DNA of 64,000 nucleotides from Synaphobranchus kaupii (lineage: Eukaryota; Chordata; Actinopteri; Anguilliformes; Synaphobranchidae): positions 53,314,157 through 53,378,156 of the forward strand of contig CM056381.1 of NCBI GenBank assembly GCA_029718625.1. Direction: 5' to 3'. The translations under genes were made by a program, and so were the position numbers. Shown in pieces: positions 1 to 14,100 of the stretch (position 1 is its first letter; the number at the start of each line of letters is the position of its first letter). The notes below the pieces were generated by a model. The model did not search any database. It was not told where the DNA came from and saw only the letters and a list, made by a program, of their open reading frames with translations.

Positions 1-1520
1 GCTTCAGAAAGCCTAACCATCGCAATCTGGCTTAACCGGTACTACGAACGTGGTTATCAATTTACTAAGTGAACACAGACTTTATTAATCAAGCTCTGTG
101 CTCCTTCCCATAAAAGGGGCGGTGTCTGCCTATAGCGGTGCAGCATGGGCTGTACTAGAGCAGCGTATTTCTCTCCTGTGTAAAAGAAGACTGATACGTA
201 CAGATATAATGGATGGGTATGAAGAACATGAAACAATCATAAGAGCAAAAAGCAACACTGTTGCCTCCAACAAAGCAAAAAAAAAAAGCTCATTGTGTAG
301 GTTAAATTCTTTAGTTAATAGCCTACTAATAATCTTCTTCACCTTACCACTCGTAACAAATAAATCTGTACTTTCAGTACATTTTCATACAGTTTATTTC
401 TAATGTGACAACTGTACTACTACATTTTAGAGCTCCTAAACTTTAAACTTGATACAGCATGTTTAAAATCTTGCTGAAGTAATCACACCAACGTTTATTC
501 ATAAAAAAAGTCTCTAAAGCATTTTCCGAAAATCTTTTGCGGAACTCAGTAACCTCACCCTGCGATAGCCTCACCCCTCAATACGATAGCCTGAACATAA
601 CCTGCCCCGGAGCATTGCCATGGAAATATACCCCGATTAAAAGTAAGTCGGCTTCGTGATACAGAAAACCCAGGGTTGAAGCTTAATTTAGCTCGCTATC
701 CCCTTAATCTCGCTTCATAGTACACCCCTCAGGAACCCTCCCAGATCTGGAACATGGACTGAGGAAAAAAGCTGCTTTGTAATACAGGCCCAAGATGGAC
801 TGACCACCCTGCTGAGTGGCGAGCACATTTTGGAAAGCACTGTCCTGACATTGGCTAATTAACCCTTGTGTGGTGTTCGGGTCTGTGGGACCCGTATTCA
901 ATGTTTACTAAAAGAAAAATGATACAATTCATAATTTTTTCAACCTGAGACTCATTGGCCTTGGCTTATTTTCTGTGATGAACATGTAAAAGAACACAAA
1001 AATCACATTTTATCACAAAAAACAAATATCACTTTTATTGATAAATGTGATCTAGCAGAGGTAAATGGTCAATATTAACCATATATGCTGTCTATATTGC
1101 TTGTAATTGAGATAAAGTCAATATCTGTGATGTATTTTTTACGTAAATTGTTATGGCTTTATTGTTTTAAAAACCCAGTAATGTTGTGGGTCCACCAGAC
1201 CCGCGAACACTGGGTGAGTAACAAAAACACGAACACCACACAAGGGTTATGAGTATTTGAATTTTCCTTTTTTCTGTGGTAACTCATACTGTCAGTTAAA
1301 ACATTGTTTTCTTTGGTCTGGAATAGACTGCCAAGATTCAGTCAGTCAGTTTCTAAGGTTTAGAGATCATCAGTAAGGCTTGGGTGTAATTTTTAGAACT
1401 AAAGATGTTTTAGCTTCTATTTTTAACCATGTATTTTCTGTTGTTCCTGTAATAATTATCTGAAATCATGCATTATTCCAAAATTCATCCACTACATCTG
1501 TATATCTTTCTCTAAAACAG
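1..1520 (+). other. ptprs intron upstream of FN3 1-2 (partial)
   Basis: Non-coding. It contains a TTAA-associated miniature element at 859-1250. The rest is unique-looking AT-rich sequence; no exon with family similarity was seen, so the Ig-domain exons lie outside the window. Confidence 0.8.
859..1250. mobile_element. piggyBac-like miniature inverted-repeat element
   Basis: Perfect 19-bp terminal inverted repeats: aacccttgtgtggtgttcg at 861-879 and its reverse complement at 1230-1248. TTAA precedes the left end (859-862) and TTAT follows at the right. Subterminal gggtctgtgggacccg and gtgggtccaccagacccgcg are also related in inverted order. No transposase is present. The TTAACCCTT-type end and TTAA target suggest the piggyBac superfamily; that assignment is inference. 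Confidence 0.75.
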
Positions 1521-2103
1521 CCCTGCCAAAGCCCCCAGGGACTCCCGTTGTGACTGAAACCACACCGACCAGTGTTACGATAACCTGGGACTCTGGTAAC
1601 CCAGATCCCGTCTCCTACTATATCATCCAATACCGTGCCAAGTCCCCCGACAGCAAGTTTGAGACCATGGACGGAATCACCACCACCCGATACAGCATCG
1701 GTGGCCTGTATCCGAACACTGAGTATGAGATCCGAGTGTCAGCCTTCAACACCATTGGCCAGGGTCCACCTAGCAACCCTGTGGAGGCACGTACTGGGGA
1801 GCAGGCCCCTGCCAGTCCGCCCCGCAACATCCAGGCTCGGATCATCTCTCAGAACACTATGATGGTAAGGTGGGAGGAGCCGGAGGAGCCAAATGGACAG
1901 ATCAAAGGGTACCGGGTCTACTATACCATGGATCCCAGCCAGCTCATGAGCCTGTGGCAGATCCATAACGTGCAGGACAGCGTCATAACAACAGTGCAGA
2001 ACCTCACACCCTCTAAGACTTACACCATCCGCGTGCTGGCCTTCACTTCTGTGGGCGATGGGCCCTTCTCTGATGCCATCCAGGTTTAAAGTACTCCAGG
2101 GAG
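1521..2103 (+). CDS. ptprs: ptprs exon: FN3 domains 1 and 2, with apparent frameshift
   Basis: The exon follows a cag acceptor (1518-1520) and ends at a strong gtaagtg donor (2104). It starts with the last two bases of a split codon and should end one base into a codon. It encodes [13 protein letters not shown]... through [11 protein letters not shown], two FN3 domains on one large exon as in mammalian LAR-family genes. The length is 583 nt, one more than the phases allow. In the given sequence the run ttt at 2085-2087 brings TAA in frame at 2087-2089. Reading with one T fewer gives IQVKVLQG and then the next exon's VPGQP, matching the family. I infer an assembly indel or a rare null allele rather than a dead gene. 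Confidence 0.93.
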
Positions 2104-5100
2104 GTAAGTGCATCAGTCCCTGTGCCTTCCTGTACCGGCATACAGCTTGATATCAATTGAAAAATGGCATTTATAGTTAAAATGAACCATTTTACAATTG
2201 ACACGGCTGGAAAAAAAAAATTTTGTATATAGATATTCCATAAACTTAATTTTCCTTAAAGGGATACTTAAAGGAATAGTTCACTTCCAGGGTTTTCTAT
2301 TTATTTTTATCTTACCTCACTTTTTCAATTGGCCCAGACAGTTTCTTTGTGTAATAAAGGATATTTTATTTACTTACAGTTTCTGACAACCAGCCAGTTT
2401 TACAATGGCATGTATACAGGCATTTGGTGGTTTGGTCTAAGCAAGAAAATGCACTTTCAAGTAACTCTCCAAGAAGCTTGTACAGTCATGTTATTTTTTA
2501 GAGGCTGTAAATATCAGGATATTAATTTTATAGCATTTATTCACAACTGTAAACATATCAGTTTTTATATCATGCAGGTACTTCTTTCCTTCTCAATTCT
2601 CAAGCACCACAAACTCTTCACTCCCATGGACCAGAGAAGCATGGTTAAGATGCATCTGGCCTGGCCAAGGCCTACCACACTGTCGGTGCCCAGTTGTAGC
2701 ATGTCTAGCATGTAACGTTAGCCAAACTTCTACTTATGTCCATCAATGAAACAGAAGAGTTTCGGTTACATTAACAAACCATGTTTATTTGAGCCCATAA
2801 TTACGGATGAGAAGTTGCAACAGATAGAGGCTGAGATGTCAAAGAGAGAATGTGTTGATATCTTGACACCCAATTTGAGGACAAGCAGCCACATTTTCAG
2901 TAGATTTCTGGTTGTCTAAATGTAGTTGCTGAAAGTGACATGTAGAACGTTCTCTTTGATATATCTATTGATTTGAAAAACCTGTACAGATTTGTAATAT
3001 TATCAGTGTATTGGGAAACAGATCAACGTGGCTCACATTAACTTATTGTAAATACAGAACGNNNNNNNNNNNNNNNNNNNNNNNNNNNNNNNNNNNNNNN
3101 NNNNNNNNNNNNNNNNNNNNNNNNNNNNNNNNNNNNNNNNNNNNNNNNNNNNNNNNNNNNNNNNNNNNNNNNNNNNNNNNNNNNNNNNNNNNNNNNNNNN
3201 NNNNNNNNNNNNNNNNNNNNNNNNNNNNNNNNNNNNNNNNNNNNNNNNNNNNNNNNNNNNNNNNNNNNNNNNNNNNNNNNNNNNNNNNNNNNNNNNNNNN
3301 NNNNNNNNNNNNNNNNNNNNNNNNNNNNNNNNNNNNNNNNNNNNNNNNNNNNNNNNNNNNNNNNNNNNNNNNNNNNNNNNNNNNNNNNNNNNNNNNNNNN
3401 NNNNNNNNNNNNNNNNNNNNNNNNNNNNNNNNNNNNNNNNNNNNNNNNNNNNNNNNNNNNNNNNNNNNNNNNNNNNNNNNNNNNNNNNNNNNNNNNNNNN
3501 NNNNNNNNNNNNNNNNNNNNNNNNNNNNNNNNNNNNNNNNNNNNNNNNNNNNNNNNNNNNNGTAAATACAGAACGCACACAAAATGTAGTCGGCTATCTC
3601 TGGCTACGTAGGAATTATGATCTGATTTTGAGTTGCTGTACATTTTCTGAACATGTACACAAAACGAGCACATATGAGCAGATGAAAGCTGAACATTCGG
3701 GCAGTGCTGGGGGAACCGTGGTTTAGTAATCCGATGCATTCACCAACCTGTACGAGAGTTAGCTTGCTGCCTCATTACAGAATACTTGGCAAGCTAACCA
3801 ACTTAGGGCCCGATTTACTAAGATCTTTGCACATGCAAAACCAGTAACACAGCCAGTGATTGGTCATGGTATTTGTTTTGCACCAATCATTGGTTGTGTT
3901 ATTAGTTTTTATCAGGCCCTTAGTGTTTCCCCTAGAATTTTTTTCCAGCCTGGTAGTACGCACCCAAAAACGCCTAAACAGACACAGCACGCGGGATGGC
4001 ATATTGACACGGTCGGCTTCGGTTGGACAGCGCAGCAGGTGGTCTACAATCTATATTTGCGTTCAAATTTTAATCTGTATATTCACCATTATCCGCTTCC
4101 CATACCCTCGCGCTCTTGCTCCGCAGTAACAGCAAGGGACTCTTGACAGCAGTGGCACTCTCATCGCATCAAGTTTTCCAGGCAACAACACAGAGGTTGA
4201 CTCACGTTTAGGAACAGCACCGTGCAGAGGCTCCCAAGCGCAAATTATTGTTGATTTATGAATTAATATGTATTTTGGGTTATTTTCAGCATAAAAAAAG
4301 GATTTTGTTGGCCTGGTGGCCGGCCAGGCCTGTACAGTTATAGCGGAAAGACTGCAACATATAACTTAACTAACTACCCAAAATGAGTAAAGAACAGTGT
4401 GAACACATGTTAGAACTAGCATTCGCAAGATTGTTAGCAAGTTAGCGGCTGGCCACCATTATGTGTTTTTCATTTTTTAGCTTGTACCACAGTTCAGCAA
4501 TAACACAGTTAAATCATTTTTGGACAGAAACAGCAATATTAGTGGTGGGTGTTTGATTACCATGCAATGTATTTGTATTGCGTATTTGATCTATGAATAA
4601 CGTTTAAAAATGTCAGTTTGTTATAAACAGGTGAAATTGGCTGAAAAACAAACATTTTCAAGGCCTGTCTTTGGAAAATGCCGGTTTTGGAGCACTCCTT
4701 GAGTCCTGTCAATATGTTGTTGTTTTGAGGTGTACTCACGCAGTAATCGCCTTACTTACGTATTTGAGCGCAGTGGTCTAAGGTCGCAGTACCATAGGAA
4801 TGTGTTCCAACCAAAAGTAAGATTAAACATAGTTTTCGAAACATAAAATGGGTACTATACCTATGTACAAATTCTGAAGATATAACATTGCTGTATAAAC
4901 TGCTTTGGAGTCACTTGAAACGTCTGAAACATCAGAAATGTCTTAAATATCCTTCACTGCATACAGAAACTGTCTATAAACTGACAGTATAGAGGTTATT
5001 TGAAGATTTGATGAAAAGGTTAAGGCCTCTCTCTCATTGGAAAGATCTAGTTTAACATGTAGCTGTATCAGGATTGATAGCTAATTATTGTCTTATCCAT

Positions 5101-8100
5101 TAGTTCCTGGACAGCCTGCAAAGTTCCAGGTGGGTAAGGTATCAGACACAAGTATCGAGCTGACCTGGGAACCAACTTACGACAAGGAGGGCATCATTAA
5201 CTACGAGCTGCTCTACAAAGAGGGCAAGTTTGGCAGCCAGGTACAATCACTCATCCTTTCCCTTAAGACAATGTTTGTTTATATCCCAGGAAAAAATGTT
5301 GACGCTTCTGAAACATGACAGATTTCTTTGAGAAGTGATTCTTATGACAAATAATATGAAGAAGAAGTTAAATGTCTCAGATTCTGTGTCAATATCAGGT
5401 TGGGGAGGAATTTGTGAAGTAGGTTCTGGGTGTAATGCTGTTTCTCCCTCTACAAACAGATGAAGAAGTCATTTGGCCCCAGTTCTTCCTATACAGTGGA
5501 GGGCCTACGAGCAAATACAGAGTACTCCTTTTCCCTAGCCGCTGTCTCCAACAGGGGCATTGGCGCCTTCACCAGTGAAGTTGTCCAGAAAACCTCACAA
5601 GCCAGTATGTAACTCCCTTTTCCTGCATATTTTTCCGGGGTGGAGTCCTATGGGACAGAGTTGAGCTGGGGGGAGGGGAGGGAGGGGAGGTGTGTGGTGT
5701 TGGTTTATATGCCATGTTATTGGTTATCTAAACACTGTCCTTTTCAATATTTGACTGTTTTCACCCCAAGTGTTCTGAACAAGAAGAAATATGAGCTGTG
5801 TTTGTATCGCTTTGCAATGACATTTACTTCATAACGGTCTGATACCATTTTTTAAAGTACAATAGGAAACATTCCTGATTGCATCTCAGCCTACATATGT
5901 CACACGATGGAACAAAGCAATGAAAGTAACAAACAGAAGCAAAAAGCAAAAGCAAAACTGTCAGCAGAAAACACACAACTATTGTACTGCCATTCAGTTA
6001 ATCGTTTTTATTCTGACACCCCCTGTCCCTGATGTTTGATTGTGATTTAGTTATTTTCCAAATATCACTTAATAGTAATATACTAATTAATCATGAATTA
6101 ATATGCATATTAACATTTATTCCTAACACAACTTTAATAATGTGGAAATGTTGAAATGGTGATCACACATTTGTATTTCTTATTATTCTGATGCTATTGT
6201 TTTTGTGTAAGGTAGGGTTTTAAGCTGAACTCAAAGTACAGTGAAAGGTGTGAGTATCCTGTTTAGTTTAATGGATTAAGCCATGCCATCATCTGCGGGA
6301 AAGGTGTCATTGGCTGCTTGTTGCCATGCCAACTCTTTAATTATGTTTTCCTCTGTCACAAGTGTGTAATACAATATATCCTACCATAAATAGTGTGTAG
6401 AATTTATTCCAGAAGAGATCAGGGGTTTGATATGTTTTCTGTGGGCTGTGTGAAGTTTCTTTTCATCAATTTATTTTTCAACAGCAAGTACACTTTTCCC
6501 CTCTTCACTGAATCACAAAAACTGCTGCCATGACTTCCTGTTGGGCTGAGACATAGAAGAATTGTGGGTAATGGAATGGGAGTAGTATGGGGGGCTCAGA
6601 GGACAGCAAAATCCTTCAGCATGATGCTGGACTGCTCAAATATCCAACAGTTCAATTATTTTACGACAATTGCGTAAAACGTTTCATAGAGGACTTGAGA
6701 ATTTGAGAAGTACAGGGTAGTATCTGTACTAGATATACTTTGGAGATTTTAGAATGTGGCATAGTCCCATATCACAACATTGTTTTATTTTACATCATAG
6801 TGCAATAATATTTTTGTCATGTCCTACAGCAACAAAGAGCATTATTGTTTTCATAATCTTAATAATAGCATTATTATTGTATAAATATCTGTAACATCAT
6901 CAATAGGCCTGATCAATATGTCCTTATTTCACTGAACTGCATAAGAGCATAGATTGATTGTACTCTATGACAGTAGAATAACAGTTAAGCTATTGATTAT
7001 TATCCATTCTGTTAGATAGGTTTTTTCTGCAAGGATGTAGGCATTGTATAAGCCAGCTTTGAACATTATTTCCAGACAGCTGCTCAGGATATGCAGTTGA
7101 AAAGGTATACGTTTCATTATTCATTCTGTGCTAATGAGATTCGTTCACAGCTCTGTGATTTTTTTATTTAAAAAATAGGTGGGATTTCACTGATTAAGGT
7201 GTTGATTGAAGCTGCACTGTGTCATTTGACTGACAACTATGTGGGTCCAGTAATGGAATACAATTGCATGTGTGTGGGTGCAAACCTTCGACCAATCTCT
7301 GTGGATTAATTTAGAGATGAACAAGAGTGAAGAAAATATGAGCAGGAGGTAAAGATTGCATGAGACAGTTAAGCCACTCAAACCCGACCATCTGAATTAT
7401 AATGGCCAGCTGAATATAGTCTTCAACGAATAGTCCAGAATGGTTCTCTTCGGCTGCAGGGTTAGGCTGTCCTCTTTATCCCAAAGTGAGGCAGAGCCAC
7501 GCGTGGATTGGCCAGGAATAGTTGACGGGAAGTCATGGCAAGCGGAGGGGGTGGGGTTTTGGGGGGGTGTAACACATTGCTGATTTTACAGTGAAGCTTT
7601 CTGCAGTTGCTGTAACCTGGTGGTCATGCTTGCACCTGGGTTGCGGATTGCGGTCACTTTTCCCCATTAAGAAAGCGAGAACAGAGCCCATCTGTGCCGT
7701 CCAGGTGCATGTACCTCTCCAGGCCCACATAGCCTTGGGCTGTGTCACTGCATCCCTGATCACTGGCCAGGCTGGGCATGTGCCAACCTATGTGTGCTCA
7801 TTGTGTCTCTGTGTGTGCTCATTGTGTCTCTGTGTGTCTCCCATCTACATGTCCGTCTGCGTTTGTACGTGTGCCTGTTTCTTTGTGCGGCCTTTCTTTT
7901 CTCCTCTGCATTGCCTGTGGAACCGTAACACCTGGGAAAATATTGGATCGAATACGTGTGTTTATTCTTTTTATTCCTTTCATACTCTCTCTATTCTCCT
8001 CTCTCAATTTCTTGCACTCTTGTCTTTTTCACTCCAAAAATGCAAAAAACTTACCGTGGAATGGCTTGAGGTCACCCAGCTTTTATTGATTTCTTTTATT

Positions 8101-11100
8101 GTTTTTTGCTGAATAGACTTTTGTTTGTTTTTCTAACTGCTCACGGCTCACGTCTCACAAGGAGGCAGCTTTCGGGGACGGCTGCGGGTTCGGTTCTAGC
8201 GAGACAGCCGTACATCACAGCACTTAGCCATTACATTGTCCAAAAAAAATCCATTAAACTAAAGGTAAGATAAGTATCTGCGGGGACCCATTTTAGCCTC
8301 CTGCTTGAGCCGACGGGCTCCAGGCAGTCTCAGTGCTACCAATTGAGGGCATGAGGGTAGGGCCTGGCCGGTATGCTGTTCGCCCGTTCAGAACTCAATT
8401 TGCTATATTGGCTCTCGGAGCCCCTCCTCATGCAGGGCTTAAAATGGCAGTGGTGGTTTCTCTGGAGGTCAGGAAAGTCACTCAGTCTGGGACAGTCAAA
8501 ATGAAAATACAAAGATAAGAATGTACACAACCGAAAATGTTTCTTGTGGATTCATGGGAGGTAAGTGTTGGCCGTTTTAAAGCAGATTTTGCATTGAAAG
8601 TCCAGTCTCCCTGAGCTTTAATTGGTATTATTGGGTGTATACTGTGTATGTAGTACAATGGGTAGGGAACTAGGCTTGCAACCACAAAGGTTGTGGGTTT
8701 GATTCCCAGCTGGAGTTCTGCTGCTGTACCCTTGACGTACGTCACCAGAATTGCTTCAATAAATTTCCGGCGAAAGGAAATGTGTTTGAATATTATCTTG
8801 ACCTGTCAAATTATTGGAAAGTTAAAATACTAAGGATAATTCAAGGAAAGCAGTTTAACTAAAAAAGCAATGGTCAAATGAAAATGCATTTATTGAATAA
8901 CAGTATCGGAATCTCGTGTTTACGTGGCTACATACATTTACATGGTACAAAACATGGATTTGCTGTGGTTATGTTGAGAAGTGTCACAGCCTGTTACGAT
9001 TGTTCACAGCAGTGCTACAAATCGGGCTAATCTGACAATAATGAGTTGCCTGTTTCACCCATCTGCATTGAAAATATAAAGTGGAGTGAAATAAACACAT
9101 TTTCTGAGGTGACTTGCAGCTTCATTATTCAAACGATCAATTTACCTCTCGTTTCAGCACACAAGCCTCCTATGAGGTGAGCCCAGAAAATGCACTCTCA
9201 TCACGCTGGTAAAATAGAAGCAAATTATGGACTGTAAATTAATACATAAGCTGAGTATTTTTAACACAGCAGGGGGTTCTTTCAGTTTTAAGGGGATTTA
9301 TGGTGCTATTTATCCAAAGCTACGCAGAAACCTCTTGATTTCACAAGCACTTTAATAGTTTTTCATAAACAGAGTTTAATTTGTGTTTAGAAGATACTAA
9401 AAGGTCAGTGCAAGTGGAATTCCAGTTTCTGTATTTTTGTCCACCCATGGGTGTATGCTTAACCTGAGTGAATATACATTTTCCAGTGTGAGAAAGGAAG
9501 TGCGATATTGAAGATAAGGATGTGTGGCAAGGATGTGTGAGCCTGAATACCTGCTTAGAAAGTACGCATAACTTAGACCTCGGCAAAAACACTTAATCAG
9601 GTGCCTAAGTCTGCCAAGTATAAATTGCTGTCATTAATGTTTAAAGCTGTCTAAAGTTACAAATGAAAACTATCCTTTTAATAAATTGAGAATTATTCTG
9701 TATTCTGACTGTGGAAGACTGAATATATTGATTGATCACCTTAGCGGTAATGTTCAAGTTTTCATATGGTCAATTACAGAAATATAGAATTCATTACATT
9801 ATTTCTAGTGTAATTATTATGAATAAATATCTAAGCATTTACCCCAATTAAAATGTTAAACTAAAGTATAACGTTTAAAAGTTACGATCATGGAGAGCAA
9901 GTGCACTTGCTTTCAAACACTGGGATGTAATGCAAGCATGTTTTTCCTTACACACTACTGTCAGGAGGCAGAACCCTCTCGGTTTGCCACTTTGGCAGGA
10001 GGGAACAGACGATGCAGCCAGACATTAGAAAAGGTCACATACTGGAGTCATAATAGAAACCGAATTCAACCCAATTTGTTTTATAAAGATATGGCGAAAG
10101 CATCCTGATCTGAGCTGTCCCCCGTACTGCGAGTGTGATTACCTACCCTAGCGCTTCAGCATGCAAACATCACGCTGCCGCGCTCAGACTTGCATCGTCA
10201 GTAATGAGGTTTATTTGTTTACGGTCTCATCGCCTATACCTGTTCCCCATATGAAATTTAAACCCAAATTGGTTACAAGTAAAAGATTGTTAGGAGAAGT
10301 GCTTGAAATTGAAAGGCAAAGAGTCTGTGATCCCATGGCCTACATTGCTCAGCAGTCTGGACTTTCATTGTAAACCGAAAAAGAGTTGGTACAGTTTCTG
10401 ACTTTGGGGTTTTTGGTCTGCGTCTGTGAAGCCGTGTTGAGATGTGACGTGTTTGTACAGACAATTCAGCATGCCCACAAGGCGACTGTCATGAGAGCCC
10501 CATCCACCCAGGTTCAAGGACAATCGCAGCACAAGCGATTGCCAAAACATTTCATTGCCAAACATTTTCCAGTATCATTATTGTAATACGAATCCGTGGC
10601 TCTTCTGCGTCTAGCCAGCTCTGATGGCCAGGTGTAGACCCCCAGGGCAATGTCAGCAGTGGCTGTTTGAGGAGCCCGTCATCAGCTTGACTATAAGAAT
10701 TTCCCTGTCCCGGGGGAGCTTGTGGCTACATTTCAGAGAAGCTGCGCTTTCACTCACCTGCCCTGACTGTACGTGTGCCATTTTACTGTGGCCCAGTATG
10801 GCATGTTTGTATTTCAACTGATTGAGTCTCTCATACAAGTACTGCTGACGTTGTTGCTTCGTTGAGATTTGTGCCTTTGCACACTAAAACATGATAAGAC
10901 TTCCTAATGCTAGTGCTTTTGTAAAAAAATTTTTTTGGAGATTTCCTGGTTTCCTGGTCTGTCCAGGTGGGTGGGGCTTGGCACCACGTGACAGCGAGGC
11001 CTGTGGGTCATCGGTCCAGAGCGACAGTGTCCAGTCACAGCCCAGGGAGGCAGGCTCCAGACAGAGCGTCCACACACAAAGAATTGGGAGCTTCCCTTCA

Positions 11101-14100
11101 CGCTGGTCCAGCATTCCTCATAACGCTGAGAGGGGGAAGAAACGGGGCGTCAGACACTCAGTTGTTGCTGCAGAGGAGCAGAGATGGAAGCTGCAGACAA
11201 GAATCCCATTTAGTAGAATTTGATTAATTTTGTGGCAGTGAGCTGTAAACAGCCCTCTCTCCAGTCTCCATAATTAGGCCCACTTTGGTGCTGGATTGAG
11301 ACATCTCCACCACCCCCCACCCCCCCTCCCCCAGTGAAGCACAAACAGCTCCCCTCTCTCTGTCTTGTGGAAACCGGGGCCCATGTGATAAGTTTAGCAT
11401 ATCTTGACCAAAGCGCACAGGGTCGCCCCCCTCCCTCTGAACACAGCGAAAAAAATCACAGCTCGCATCCTAAACCTCGCCGAGCGGACGCCGAGCCGGG
11501 CGGCCGCGAGAATACAGAGGGCCGTGGTGGTTTTTAGGCTGCTGTTTAAGACAGAGCGGGTTAGAACCCACCGACTCCGGGGGCCCGTTCTCCCGAGGCC
11601 TCGGGCGCTGAGAGTAAGAAAGTCTTTACAAATGTGTATTAAAAGGAGCGCAGGTACGTATCAGAGCGAGACTGTGTGACCCCGTGTTTATTCTCATTAT
11701 TTTCAGTCACTGTTCATGGCCCCGTTATCCACGCATGTAATGATTTCTCATTTGAAACTAATATATCCTTTTGTTTGAGTGACTTCAGTTGTCATGGTAA
11801 TAATTTTTCCTATTGCCTTTTTCAGTTACATTTGTTTGTACCTTTGTTTTGGGATGACAGTTTGTCTTCATTATAATTTGTTCATTATAAAAGTTCATCC
11901 TCGTTTGCTTTCACTGAATGCCCATTTTGTTATTCATTTACCCACGTCATTGATTTAATTAAAATAATAAAATCAGAGCAATGAACTGAACAAATTAAAA
12001 AGGCTTTGATGAATGTAAGGAAATGGCACATGTTAAACAGAGTGTCATTCCCGCAAATCTTTCGTTAAATTTACGCGGCACATTTTCTTTATTTGAATTT
12101 TTAAAAATGGTTAACTTAAAATGTAGTTTAATTGTAAATGTGTGTGAGAAATGTTTTACGGTTCACAGCCATATGGAAAATGGCTACAGGAGGCCACATA
12201 ATTAAAGCTTCCTGTTGATTTAGAATTCACCGATGTGTTTCAAAAGAACATTCCAGAAGAGAGACTCACTACTGCGTGTAATGCCATTACATTTACAGAA
12301 ACATACATTGGAATTAAAAGTTCTCAAATATTCCATGGATTTTTATTATAATTAATTATTTATATGTAGTGGGCAAGATGGACAAGTAAGAGCCACTAGT
12401 TTTAATAATGACAGTTTGCCTGCCATTAGACTGCCCACTTTCAGTCAACAGCACAATACAGTGTCTGCCCCTCTGTGCACAAGTGCAGGACATGAGGAAA
12501 AAACACCCAGTCATTTACATTTTTCTGCATATTGTGTTATTCTTAAGTTTTTATCCCCTGTGCTTTTTGCTTGAACTTGTACAATCAGTGAAACTCAAGC
12601 ATTTTTGCTATTATTTCACTTCATTTTAGTTGAATTTTCTTTTTTCACTTTAAATTTCCTTTGGTCATTTTCTTTATCTCTCCCATCTTTTTTGTTTGTT
12701 TTTCACCCCTTCCTGCTTCTCCGCCCTCCTCCTCCTCTTCCTCCCTACCTTACCAGGGCCATCCGCCCCGCCTCAAGACATCAAGTGTACCAGCCCCAGC
12801 TCCACCTCCTTGCTGGTAAGTTGGCATCCCCCGCCTGCAGAGAGCCAAAATGGCGCCCTGGCGGGGTACGTGGTGCGTTACCAGGTGGTGGGGGAGGAGG
12901 ACGGAACTGAAACCATGGAGAAGCCCGCTGTGCCCCCCACCTCAGGACAGGTCCTGCTGCAGGAGCTGGAGAAGTGGACCCAGTACCAAGTCACCCTGGC
13001 CGCCTTCACCACGAAAGGCCCCGGTCCAGAGAGCCAGCCCATTCTGTGCCGCACCGACGAAGACGGTACTTCAGCTGTTAGCGCCGATATACGACATTCA
13101 TTTCTCTGAAAACTGAAAAGTTCTGCTGTTACTCGCTCACATGTGTATACTAGTAGCCTTATTTTGTTAATGAAAATATTTTACCTGGAAATTGTCTGGA
13201 GAAATGAAACCCAGGAAAGCGCACATAGTAAACATGCACAAAGTCAATTAGAGGCTTTGAAAGGCTTCTTTAGAAGTGCTTGGCACATGTTGTGCTTGGC
13301 ACCCGAGGTGCACTTTAAACCTTTCCTATATCAAACCTATGGCGCAGTAAAGCATCTCAGACTGGAATTATTTATTTCCTGTTCGACCCAAGACCGTGCC
13401 GCGTTTTGCCTGTTTTGAAAAGCTAAGTAGCTTTATCTGTGCTGTCTGTGAGCGGCCCCTGAGGACAGATACTTCAAAGTGCAGTGATGTGCCCAGCTGA
13501 CCTCTTACTCCCTCTGACACTCAGAACACCCTCCCACTGAGGCTTCTCTATAAGACATACCAACGAACATTTCTCGCCTGTTTGTGTTTTCTGCGCACTC
13601 TGGCTTTGAAGTGATGGATCGGAGATTTGTGAAGGGAGAGCTAGAAAATAGGATTAGCTTCACGAGTGCGGGGCTTCAGAGCGTGGTATCAAGGAACGCG
13701 ATCACCCAGCCTCATGTGGGGAGCCGTGTTCCACTCCTGACTCTCCGTGGGGATACCCCCGCATGTATTACCCAATAAAGTGGTTTGTGGTGGCTGACAC
13801 TCTCCCCGCACATCACTATAGGAGAGTGCATTTCCATTAAGGAAGTGATCTCACCATGCGTCTAACTCCATGCAGCACATGAACATTGCTCTGACCTCCT
13901 TTAATTTCCTGACAATTTCAGGTGCCCAACTGTATCTTTGCCTTGCCCCATGACTGCAACAGTGCAGACTAGTTACAAAGGCTCTCCAAGACTTGTGCAC
14001 AGTTTCTTAGCTGTACGATTGTTGTGTGTGAGGGCTGCCCTTCTATCACTGCTGGTGCAGGCAGACAGAAGTCACCTGATCGCCCACAAGAGCTGCTAAT

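Noticed and set aside
786..805. Shared 14-mer cccaagatggactg with the reverse strand near 25850
   Set aside because: Similarity extends over only about 20 bases, too little to call a repeat family.
3011..3739. Open frames across the N gap
   Set aside because: They consist almost wholly of unknown residues.
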